From NCBI GenBank assembly GCA_028698765.1, contig JAQVVW010000044.1, positions 1 through 8,402 of the forward strand: a stretch of DNA of 8,402 nucleotides. Reading direction: 5' to 3'. The translations under genes were made by a program, and so were the position numbers. Source of the stretch: Methanoculleus sp. (GTDB taxonomy: Archaea > Halobacteriota > Methanomicrobia > Methanomicrobiales > Methanoculleaceae). Shown here one piece after another: positions 1 through 7,032 of the stretch (within the stretch, counting starts at the first letter, position 1; each line of letters starts with the position of its first letter). The notes under the pieces are model-generated. The model had not been told where the DNA came from. It made no database searches and saw nothing but the letters and a program-made list of their open reading frames with translations.

Positions 1-365
1 CAGGCGTCGTCTCCGACCGCGATGACGTACTTCGGGGCGGGCATCGCCTCGTAGGTCTTCTTCACCGCAACCTCCATGTTCCGCGTCACGGCACCCGTGA
101 CGAGAAGGAGATCCGCATGGCGGGGCGATGCGACGAACGAGATACCGAACCGTTCCACATCATAATGCGGAGACGAGAGCAGGTTTATCTCAATCTCGGT
201 CGCGTTGTCGCTCCCGGAATCGAGTTCGCGGATGGCGAGGCTCCGCCTCATCCGCACGTCGACGGCCGCCTTCAGTTCCCTGCCGACCGCTTCGAACTCC
301 GGGTCGTGCAAGGAGATATCTTCGGTCTTTTTCCGGGAGATTATATTCTTGAATACCGGTAGCAT
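1..365 (-). CDS. NuoB/HyfI-like small subunit of hydrogenase-related complex, cluster cysteines lost (partial)
   Basis: This is the N-terminal 121 residues of a NuoB/HyfI-family small subunit; the gene runs off the window start in the middle of a TG- codon. ATG at 365 follows the large-subunit stop by 10 bases and has GGTGA five bases upstream. Family marks are RRSLAIREL (40-48), EIEINLLSS (57-65), HYDVERFGI (67-75), SPRHADLLLVTGAVT (80-94) and YVIAVGD (113-119). In NuoB/HyfI proteins this subunit binds the proximal [4Fe-4S] cluster that passes electrons between the ferredoxin-like subunit and the large subunit. Here the first cysteine pair, normally GSCNGC, reads GSDNAT (51-56), and GDC reads GDD (118-120), so Asp53, Thr56 and Asp120 stand where cysteines are expected. 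The fourth cysteine would lie outside the window. The flanks are well conserved, so this looks like a real, intact family member that probably carries no normal cluster. Confidence 0.9.
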   Translation of the reverse strand, partial: MLPVFKNIISRKKTEDISLHDPEFEAVGRELKAAVDVRMRRSLAIRELDSGSDNATEIEINLLSSPHYDVERFGISFVASPRHADLLLVTGAVTRNMEVAVKKTYEAMPAPKYVIAVGDDA

Positions 366-375
366 TTTCGTCACC

Positions 376-1947
376 CTAGAGATCAGTCCCGGCGTACGAG
401 AGGTTGAGGCTCTTGTTGATCACCGGGAAGTCTGCCACGATGTTCCCCATTACTGCGTGCTGGATCGCCTGCCAGTTGCAGAACGATGCGGTCCTGACCG
501 AGTAACGATCGATCCTGCCGTCCCTCACCCAGACCCAGTGGACGTTCTGCCCGCGGGCGGACTCGACCATCCCCCGGGCATACCCGTCCGGCACGCCGCC
601 GTCCTCCGCGATCACCAGACCGTCCGGGAGGTGCTCGATACACGCCCGGATCATCGAGAGCGAGTCCATCACTTCAGATGCCTTCAGGCTGAACCGGGCG
701 AGCACGTCCCCACCGGTAAGCATCCGCATCGGCGGAACGATATCGGCGTAAGCACCGTAGGGGTGGTCCCGGCGGACGTCGCGGCTCGCTCCAGACGATC
801 GGGCGGTGGGACCGGTGAGGTGGAGCGGGCGGATGAACCGCGGCTCGATGACCCCGGTCATCGCAAATCGGTCGATGACCGTCGGCGAGGAAAGAACGAC
901 CTTCAGCGAGTCCCGGAACCGTTCCTGCGCGTCGGGTAAGAAACAGGAAAGGCTCCGGATCTGGTCGTGTGAAAGGTCCGATCCCACCCCGCCGATCCTG
1001 ACGGCGCCCCTCATAAACCGCGACCCGGTCAGGTCCCGGTTGAGGCGGAAGATCTCCTCACGGAGCACCGTGAAACGGGTTGCACCGACGGGGTAGGCGA
1101 CGTCCACGAGCATTCCGGCCAGGTCCCCAAGATGGGAGTGAATACGCTCGAGCTCGGCATAGATCGTCCTGAGATACTCCGCACGGTCGGGGACGGTGAT
1201 TCCCGCGATCTTCTCGATCGCAAGCGAGAACCCGAGGGCGTTCGCGACGCTCTCGTCGCCGCTGATCGCTTCGGCGATGGCGACGCACTCTTCGGGCTTC
1301 TTCCCCTCGGCGAGTTTCTCGATCCCCCGGTGCTTATAGAACATCCGCACCTCAAGGTTCGCGACGGTCTCCCCGATCACGCTGAACCTGAAATGGCCCG
1401 GTTCGATGATTCCCGCGTGCACCGGCCCGACCGGAACCTGATACACGCCTTCCCCCTCGACCGGCATAAACCTGTACTCCTCTTCTACGGGGATAGCGGT
1501 CCTCGGCGAGAATGGGCTGTTGGGAACCGATTTCTTCAGCGGGTGGAATCCCTCCGGGTAACACTCGTGGAGGACGAGCCTCCTTTTGTCGAACGCATCC
1601 TGAAAATCGACTCCGAAGAGGTCCCGGATCTTCCGTTCGTACCACGACGCCGACGAAAAAATGGAGTCTACAGACGGAGCCGATTCGTCCTCGATCGTGC
1701 ATACGAGCGTGAGGGTCTCTCGGATGCCCGACCTTTCCATACAGTAGAGCAGGCTGGCTCTTCCCTCCCGCTCGAACCCCTCAACGCAGGTGAGGTCGAC
1801 GAGCTCAAAGCCCCGTTCAGCGGCAGAACGGCAGAGCGGGACGATGTCGTCGGGCGCGTTCCGGACGAAGATCTCTCCCGGCCAAACCTCTTCGGGGACG
1901 GCATCGGGTTTGAGTGCCCCAATCTCGGCAAACATCCCTCCTTCCAT
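376..1947 (-). CDS. HyfG/EhrL-like large subunit (NuoC-NuoD fusion) without Ni-Fe cysteine ligands
   Basis: This 523-residue protein fuses a NuoC (30 kDa) domain to a NuoD/hydrogenase large-subunit domain, as in HycE/HyfG. The NuoC part is marked by WYERKIRDLFGVDF (102-115) and a following region with CYPEGFHPLKKS (129-140). The NuoD part begins near VPVGPVHAGIIEPGHFRFSV (171-190) and includes HRGIEKLAEG (206-215) and ERIHSHLGDLAG (267-278). The first Ni-Fe motif, normally CGIC, is SGDE (229-232). The last, normally DPCYSCTD, is NLSYAGTD (515-522). All four Ni-Fe ligands are therefore missing, and the protein ends at TDL with no C-terminal tail for a maturation protease to remove. This fits the Ehr group of hydrogenase-related complexes rather than a working hydrogenase. 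The preceding gene stops at 1952; GGGGGTG overlapping its end suits a start at GTG 1950 or ATG 1947. ATG 1935 is too close to its purine run. The farther in-frame ATG at 2136 would add a low-complexity Ser/Arg/Cys-rich tail that shadows the upstream gene. Confidence 0.92.
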   Translation of the reverse strand: MEGGMFAEIGALKPDAVPEEVWPGEIFVRNAPDDIVPLCRSAAERGFELVDLTCVEGFEREGRASLLYCMERSGIRETLTLVCTIEDESAPSVDSIFSSASWYERKIRDLFGVDFQDAFDKRRLVLHECYPEGFHPLKKSVPNSPFSPRTAIPVEEEYRFMPVEGEGVYQVPVGPVHAGIIEPGHFRFSVIGETVANLEVRMFYKHRGIEKLAEGKKPEECVAIAEAISGDESVANALGFSLAIEKIAGITVPDRAEYLRTIYAELERIHSHLGDLAGMLVDVAYPVGATRFTVLREEIFRLNRDLTGSRFMRGAVRIGGVGSDLSHDQIRSLSCFLPDAQERFRDSLKVVLSSPTVIDRFAMTGVIEPRFIRPLHLTGPTARSSGASRDVRRDHPYGAYADIVPPMRMLTGGDVLARFSLKASEVMDSLSMIRACIEHLPDGLVIAEDGGVPDGYARGMVESARGQNVHWVWVRDGRIDRYSVRTASFCNWQAIQHAVMGNIVADFPVINKSLNLSYAGTDL

Positions 1948-1951
1948 CACG

Positions 1952-3436
1952 TCAGACACCCCCGAAACCGAGCCCGGCGACAATCTGTGAGAACACCGAT
2001 ACCTCCTGCACCGGGAACCAGAGGCCCTGAACCGTGATGATGACGATGAGCAGGACAAAGGGCAGGCGCATCCCGAGCGGGACGACGTAACGGCGGGGTT
2101 GCCGAGTGTTCGCATCCGATCTGGCCGAAAACTCACGGATCAGGAACCGTGCCATGCCTGCGACCGCGATCATGAGCAGCAAAAGCGTCGCCGCAAGGAG
2201 CCAGGGGGAGACGGTTGCTACTTGGGTGAGCAGGAAGAACTTGGTGTAGAAGATCGGGAACGGCGGCGTTCCGACGATGGCAAGAGTGCCGATGATCACG
2301 CCCCATGCAGCCGAGGGCTGCAGGTCGAAGACGTCGACGATCCGATCGTCCGCTCCCGGATCGGGGCTCCGATACTGCCGGTGGAGAACTCCCGCCGAGA
2401 GGAAGAGCGATGCCTTCGTCAGCGAGTGTGCGAGCATGTGGATGACTACCCAGAACAGAGCAAGGGGCGACCCTACGCCGATGCCGAGGAGAAGGAGACC
2501 CATGTTCTCGATGCTTGAGAAGGCGATGAGTTTCTTGAGGTTCGTCTGGTAGAGCATTGCAAAGGCTGCGACGCCGACCGAGAGGAGACCCGATACGATG
2601 AGGATCAAGGAAATCTTCTCCGCGAACGCCGTCTGGTGGACAAGGGCGAAGGCTCTGATAATCCCGTAGATTCCGACATTTAACAGAGCGCCCGAGAGGA
2701 TGGCGCTCACGGCCGACGGTGCCTTAGCATGGGCATCGGGAAGCCAGGTGTGGAACGGAAAGATACCCGATTTGGCGGCGAACCCGATGAAGAGGAAGAC
2801 GAAAGCGGCAAAGAGCAGGGTCGGCGGGAAGGAGGAGGCGTGCTGCATCAGCACCGTCCAGGTAAGCGTCCCTTCGCCGAGGGTGCTCCGCGCTGTTTCG
2901 AAGATGAAGATGACGCCGGCAAACGAGAAGAGCGTCGCGGTGGAGACGGTGAAGATATACTTCAGCGCAGCGTCGATGTTCTCCCGCGCAGCCAGGATCG
3001 CCACGAGCAGGGCGGAGAATACCGTCGTCAGTTCGACGAGGATCCAGAAGAGCCCGAGGTTATCCGCAAAGAACGCGAGGGTTACGAAGAGCTGGAGAAG
3101 CGTAAGACCGCTATAGAAGAGCCTGAGACGGCTCGGCTTGAGCTCGCCCGTCTCCATCAACCGCTCGGTGTATCCCCCTGCATAGAGGCTTGCGAAGAGG
3201 AAGACAACACCGGAGACGGCGACCAGGAAAACCCCGAAAAGGTCCGCGAAGAAGAACCCGCTCCCAGGACCGATCTCGGTCGAGGGCAGGGGTACGGTCA
3301 GGATGAGGATACCTGTCACGACGAGGACCGCGGCACTTTCGACGGCGGCGAGGAGGTGCAGAATGCGGCGGGACGGTATCAGAATGAAACCGATGATCGC
3401 GGCGACTGCGATGAGCGGGTAGGCTAACAGGATCAT
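1952..3436 (-). CDS. HyfF/NuoM/N-like proton-conducting antiporter subunit
   Basis: This is a 494-residue, strongly hydrophobic Mrp-antiporter-type subunit with about 14 membrane segments, the usual size for HyfF or NuoN/NuoM relatives. Key charged residues of the ion path are kept: Glu135 in the WILVELTTVF segment (131-140), Lys222 within GFAAKSGIFPFHTWLPDAHA (218-237), Lys341 in HSLTKASLF (337-345), and Lys399 in PPFPIFYTKFF (391-401). By family analogy it moves H+ or Na+ across the membrane, driven by events in the peripheral arm. The ATG overlaps the stop of the HyfE-like gene in an ATGA (3436-3433), with a GGGGGGATG purine stretch just upstream, so translation is probably coupled. It is distinct from the larger HyfB-like subunit in this operon, giving the complex two antiporter-type subunits in this window. 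Whether it carries H+ or Na+ cannot be told from the sequence. Confidence 0.92.
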   Translation of the reverse strand: MILLAYPLIAVAAIIGFILIPSRRILHLLAAVESAAVLVVTGILILTVPLPSTEIGPGSGFFFADLFGVFLVAVSGVVFLFASLYAGGYTERLMETGELKPSRLRLFYSGLTLLQLFVTLAFFADNLGLFWILVELTTVFSALLVAILAARENIDAALKYIFTVSTATLFSFAGVIFIFETARSTLGEGTLTWTVLMQHASSFPPTLLFAAFVFLFIGFAAKSGIFPFHTWLPDAHAKAPSAVSAILSGALLNVGIYGIIRAFALVHQTAFAEKISLILIVSGLLSVGVAAFAMLYQTNLKKLIAFSSIENMGLLLLGIGVGSPLALFWVVIHMLAHSLTKASLFLSAGVLHRQYRSPDPGADDRIVDVFDLQPSAAWGVIIGTLAIVGTPPFPIFYTKFFLLTQVATVSPWLLAATLLLLMIAVAGMARFLIREFSARSDANTRQPRRYVVPLGMRLPFVLLIVIITVQGLWFPVQEVSVFSQIVAGLGFGGV

Positions 3437-4128
3437 GGCACATCCCCCCGGACGGTCCAGAGCGAGTATTGCCTGATCTTCTCTTCGTAGGCTTCAATGG
3501 TAGAATCGATACCGACAGTAAGGATTGTTGTCAGGATTACCAGAATGATGAGGTCGATCATGATCGTGACATCCATGATGAACGGGAGTTCGGTGACGCA
3601 GATACCGAAGAGGAGGACTCCGTTCTCCATCGAGAGGTAGCCGAGCACTTTGGTGATTGCATTCTTCCTCGAGAATATGACGAGCATCCCCATCAGCATC
3701 AGCGAGATCCCGATGACGGCGCCGAAGAAGAACATCGGCCTGGCCTGTGCATACGTTGACGACAGGATGTTGCCGAGCGAGAGGTAGACACCGATGAACA
3801 GCACTATGGAGACCAGTATCGAACTCGCGGGTGCCAGGTAGCGGAACTCCAAGTCACGGCGGATACTGATCCGTTCCTGGATCTCTTCGATGAAGTACGG
3901 GATGACGAGCACCTTGCTCACGACCGTGAGGGCGGCTACCCAGAGGAGGATCGTACTCCCTTCCACGAAGGAGAACACCACCGCGAGTACTGCGAGCAAG
4001 AGCGACTGCAACCGGTAGATCTGGAGCAGGAAGGGGAGCGACCGGGTCGAGATCAGGAAGACGGCCGTGATGACGATCGCGGCGAAGATAAACCTGACGA
4101 TGACGTCGATGAAGGAGACATCGGTCAT
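3433..4128 (-). CDS. HyfE-like membrane subunit (NuoK-type segment)
   Basis: This is a 231-residue integral membrane protein with about seven hydrophobic segments, close to the usual length of HyfE (about 215 residues). The NuoK-like part lies in the C-terminal half: KVLGYLSMENGVLLFGI (160-176) carries the buried glutamate Glu168 typical of NuoK/HyfE. The N-terminal half has the YRLQSLLLAVLA stretch (38-49) and a charged cytoplasmic loop, EEIQERISIRRD (81-92). In group 4 hydrogenases and related complexes this subunit links the NuoH-like quinone-module subunit to the antiporter subunits and contributes to the hydrophilic axis. The ATG at 4128 overlaps the upstream stop as ATGA, and GAGGTG sits about six bases upstream, a good archaeal ribosome-binding site. 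The gene ends in an ATGA overlap with the HyfF-like gene. Confidence 0.88.
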   Translation of the reverse strand: MTDVSFIDVIVRFIFAAIVITAVFLISTRSLPFLLQIYRLQSLLLAVLAVVFSFVEGSTILLWVAALTVVSKVLVIPYFIEEIQERISIRRDLEFRYLAPASSILVSIVLFIGVYLSLGNILSSTYAQARPMFFFGAVIGISLMLMGMLVIFSRKNAITKVLGYLSMENGVLLFGICVTELPFIMDVTIMIDLIILVILTTILTVGIDSTIEAYEEKIRQYSLWTVRGDVP

Positions 4129-5066
4129 GCAAACACCTCGATAAAGATCGTGAAGACTGAGAAGAAGTAGGCTATGATGAAGAGGTTAGGAAGGGAAAAC
4201 AGCCGCATCTTCGCTATCGAGGACTCTAGGAGGCCGACGATCACCGAGACGACCGACCCCTTCGCCACAAAGAGGGCCATGGCAAAGAGGACGCCTGCCA
4301 CCGAGAGTTCGGTCACGAGTCCGAAGGGCATCAGCACCGACACCAGGATGGCGATGAAGAGCGTCTGCTTGATGGCGCCGGTGTATTCCATCATCGCCAG
4401 GTTTCTTCCCGACTGCTCGAGAAGCATGCCTTCATGCACCATCGTCAGTTCGAGATGGGTCTCAGGGTTATCGACCGGGATCCGGCCGGTCTCGACGATC
4501 AGGATGATGAAGAGCGAAACGCCGATGAGGAACATCGTCGCGGACGCCGGGAAGAGCATTCCCGCGGTATTCCGTGCAATTTCAAGGAAGTTCAAAGACC
4601 TGGCCACGACGGCGAGTGCTGCCATGACGACGATGGAGGTCGGTTCGATGACGGCGGCAAGGCTCATATCCCGCGAGGAACTCATCCCCCCGAAGGTGCT
4701 TCCGGCGTCGAGGCCCGAGAGCGCCATAAAGAACCTGGCCATCCCCAGCAAGTAGAGGAAGAGGATGACGTTCCCGAACCCGGCCACCGGTTCGGGGACA
4801 TACAGCATCGGTACGAAGAGCGCCGCAACGACGATCATGCTCAGGCAGACGTAGGGGGTGACCCGCATGACCCACGAAGAGACCGGGGAGTAGACCGTTT
4901 CTTTCCTGAGCAGTTTGACGATGTTGTAGTACGTCTGGAAGAGGCTCGGTCCGCGCCGTCCCTGTGCCCGGGCCTTCACCTTCTTGATCAAACTCATGAA
5001 GAGCGGTGAGACGAGGAGGACAAACCCGATGTTCAGCAGTGCGAAGACGATGAAGGAACTGTTCAT
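4125..5066 (-). CDS. HyfC/NuoH-like membrane subunit (complex I subunit 1 family)
   Basis: This is a 313-residue membrane protein with about eight hydrophobic segments. Family motifs are KARAQGRRGPSLFQ (31-44), GMSSSRDMSLAAVIEPT (127-143), ETGRIPVDNPETHLEL (192-207) and MVHEGMLLEQSGRNLA (209-224). These belong to the cytoplasmic loops by which NuoH/HyfC/EchB contact the large and small subunits, so the protein anchors the peripheral arm and starts the ion-path relay. The acidic loop residues, such as Glu202 and Glu206, are kept. The start at 5066 overlaps the stop of the HyfB-like gene as ATGA, with GGGGTGG upstream. An in-frame ATG at 5105 would add 13 residues that only shadow the end of the upstream gene, so I rejected it. 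Loss of metal ligands in the peripheral arm is not matched by any visible decay here. Confidence 0.93.
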   Translation of the reverse strand: MNSSFIVFALLNIGFVLLVSPLFMSLIKKVKARAQGRRGPSLFQTYYNIVKLLRKETVYSPVSSWVMRVTPYVCLSMIVVAALFVPMLYVPEPVAGFGNVILFLYLLGMARFFMALSGLDAGSTFGGMSSSRDMSLAAVIEPTSIVVMAALAVVARSLNFLEIARNTAGMLFPASATMFLIGVSLFIILIVETGRIPVDNPETHLELTMVHEGMLLEQSGRNLAMMEYTGAIKQTLFIAILVSVLMPFGLVTELSVAGVLFAMALFVAKGSVVSVIVGLLESSIAKMRLFSLPNLFIIAYFFSVFTIFIEVFA

Positions 5067-7003
5067 ACGAACCACCCCAATCCGAGCACCAAGATGCCGA
5101 TCCACACAAAGGTGTAGAGGATGTACGTATCCAGGGTTCCTGTGTGGAATCTCCGGACGAGCGAGGAGGCGGCGAGGCCCACCCGGGCTACCGGGAGGTA
5201 GAGATACTCTTCGAAGAACTTGACCAGCGACATCTCGGCGCGGACCTCTGCTACAATCGTCTGGTCAGGGTCGAGCCAGGTCTTGTCGATCTTCTTATCT
5301 GCCCGGTACACCGAGGAGAATATGGTGATCACGGGTTCCGAATACCCCCTTTCCGTATACTCCATCCGGCTGTTCTGGGAGAGGATGCCGCACCCCCACG
5401 TCTCCGCGACCCGTGTTTCCTGCGAGGCGATCTTCGTCGTCGCAAGGAAGACGGCGCCGAGGGTGGCTGCTATCAGCGTGCCGATGATGAGCATGTCAGG
5501 CAAGGGGAGGTCGTAGCCGAGGGCCGAAAAGATCTGGAACGAGCCGATGCCTGTTGCTACACAGAGACCGGCCAGGATCCCGGGACCGAAGAGCATCGAC
5601 CTGCACGTTTCCTCCGCATGCTCGGCGCGGTCGGACCTAGGATGAGCAAGGAAGGCGACTCCGAAGGCCTTGACGAAGCAGGCCGCCGTAAGGGCTCCGG
5701 TCAGGGAGAGGAGCGAGAGGGCGAAGATGAGGAGAACCTTCGTGAGCGGATCGACGACCTGGAGGCCGAAGAAGAACGACTCGAAGAGCATCAGTTCGCT
5801 GACGAAACCGTTCAGCGGCGGGAACGCGGCGATGGCGATCGCCCCGGTGCAGAAGAGACCCGCGGTGAGCGGCATCCGGTGGACGAGCCCTCCCATCTCC
5901 TCTATGTTCCGGGTGTGGGTGGCGGCGACGACCGATCCCGCCGTCATGAAGAGGAGGCTCTTGAAGAGGGCGTGGTTGAAGGAGTGGAAGAGCGCCGCAA
6001 GGAGGCTGAGCGTCGAGAGCGCCGGCATGCCGAGATCTGAGAATATCACGGCAAGACCGATCCCGCTGAAGATGATCCCGATGTTCTCGATGCTGTGATT
6101 GGCGAGCAGACGCTTGATATCGGTTTCTTTGTAAGCACAAATGATCCCGAGGATTGCGCTCGTGGTGCCGAAGAGGAGGATGACGGCACCTGCGGTAAAG
6201 TCGAGCTCGAATATGTCGAGGACGGCGCGCACGAGGCCGTACACAGGGACCTTCAGCATCACGCCCGACATCAGGGCGGAAATATTCGAGGGGCTGGCCG
6301 GGTGAGCGTTCGGGAGCCACTCGTGGAACGGGATGATGCCCGCCTTGACCGAGAAGCCAAGGAGGAGGCAGAAGAATGCCGCAAGGGCTTCCGGGGAAGT
6401 GAGCGGCGAGACCGGGACGAGGGCAAATGTGCCCATCACGCCATAGAGGAGGATAAAGCCGATGAAGAGGAAGACGGTAGATAACTGGGACATCACCGCG
6501 TAGAAGAGTCCTGCTCGCCCGATCCCTTCACCTTCGAAGTCGTACAGGACAAGGAAGAGTGAAGCGACCGCCATCATCTCCCAGAAGAAGAGGAACTGAA
6601 CCGTAGTTCCGGCGAGGACCACCATCCCCATCGAGAGGAGAAAGAGGTTCATCTGGGAGACGAGCAGGTTCCTCCGCATCGGATGGCCGCAGTGCTCCAC
6701 GTATCCGAAGGAATATACTGCATCGGCGAAGCCGACGACGCCCAGGATCAGCAGGAAGAGAGCCGAAAGCCGATCGAGCACGACGGTGAAGTCGACCCCG
6801 GGGAGCAGGTGCCAGGGCGTCGCAGAGATGGTCGTAGCATGGAGGAGCACCGGGAGTGCGGCTCCCGCAAGGAAGGCCGATCCGAGGGCGGTCGCGATGA
6901 GCGAGACCGTGCGGATCGGTTTATCCTCCCTCTGGATAAGGAGAGGGAGGATTGTGCCGAGAAGGAGCGCGAAGAAGCCGGCAACTAGGAGATAAAGGGT
7001 CAC
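5063..7003 (-). CDS. HyfB/NuoL-like proton-conducting antiporter subunit
   Basis: This 646-residue membrane protein is the first subunit gene of the complex. Conserved family features are Glu142 in FFWEMMAVASLFLVLYD (139-155), Lys220 in GFSVKAGIIPFHEWLPNAHP (216-235), Lys348 in HALFKSLLFMTAGS (344-357), a PPLNGFVSEL segment (395-404) and Lys445 in ACFVKAFGVAF (441-451). The C-terminal part has the HyfB mark TWGCGILSQNSRMEYTERGY (535-554), then a cytoplasmic stretch and a final membrane helix near 624-644. By family it is an ion-translocating channel at the far end of the membrane arm. Translation starts at GTG 7003: an in-frame TGA lies immediately before it, and GGATGTGATC ends four bases upstream, one mismatch from the ideal archaeal Shine-Dalgarno. 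It ends in an ATGA overlap with the HyfC-like gene. Confidence 0.92.
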   Translation of the reverse strand: MTLYLLVAGFFALLLGTILPLLIQREDKPIRTVSLIATALGSAFLAGAALPVLLHATTISATPWHLLPGVDFTVVLDRLSALFLLILGVVGFADAVYSFGYVEHCGHPMRRNLLVSQMNLFLLSMGMVVLAGTTVQFLFFWEMMAVASLFLVLYDFEGEGIGRAGLFYAVMSQLSTVFLFIGFILLYGVMGTFALVPVSPLTSPEALAAFFCLLLGFSVKAGIIPFHEWLPNAHPASPSNISALMSGVMLKVPVYGLVRAVLDIFELDFTAGAVILLFGTTSAILGIICAYKETDIKRLLANHSIENIGIIFSGIGLAVIFSDLGMPALSTLSLLAALFHSFNHALFKSLLFMTAGSVVAATHTRNIEEMGGLVHRMPLTAGLFCTGAIAIAAFPPLNGFVSELMLFESFFFGLQVVDPLTKVLLIFALSLLSLTGALTAACFVKAFGVAFLAHPRSDRAEHAEETCRSMLFGPGILAGLCVATGIGSFQIFSALGYDLPLPDMLIIGTLIAATLGAVFLATTKIASQETRVAETWGCGILSQNSRMEYTERGYSEPVITIFSSVYRADKKIDKTWLDPDQTIVAEVRAEMSLVKFFEEYLYLPVARVGLAASSLVRRFHTGTLDTYILYTFVWIGILVLGLGWFV

Positions 7004-7006
7004 TCA

Positions 7007-7016
7007 GATCACATCC
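7007..7016 (-). promoter_or_regulatory. Strong ribosome-binding site for the HyfB-like GTG start
   Basis: The minus strand reads GGATGTGATC, then TGA and the GTG start codon. This differs at one position from GGAGGTGATC, the complement of the usual archaeal 16S rRNA 3' end. It decides the start at GTG 7003, since the codon directly before it in frame is a stop. Confidence 0.7.
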
Positions 7017-7032
7017 GTCAAAGCCGTCCAGA

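Noticed and set aside
205..939. Long plus-strand open frame opposite the large subunit gene
   Set aside because: It has an Arg/Pro/Asp-rich composition and no family resemblance, and lies antisense to a clearly conserved gene; it is a shadow of high-GC codon use. The plus-strand frames at 1132-2037, 2729-3427 and 5144-6040 are rejected for the same reason.
376..1947. Missing Ni-Fe cysteines as sequencing error or pseudogene
   Set aside because: The frame is open throughout, the flanking motifs are intact, and both distant motifs plus the partner subunit change together; several substitutions are needed at each site, so single errors do not explain it.
1948..2136. 63-residue N-terminal extension of the large subunit starting at ATG 2136
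   Set aside because: The extension is Ser/Arg/Cys-rich, lies wholly over the end of the HyfF-like gene and has no NuoC similarity; GTG 1950 or ATG 1947 has a suitable ribosome-binding site.
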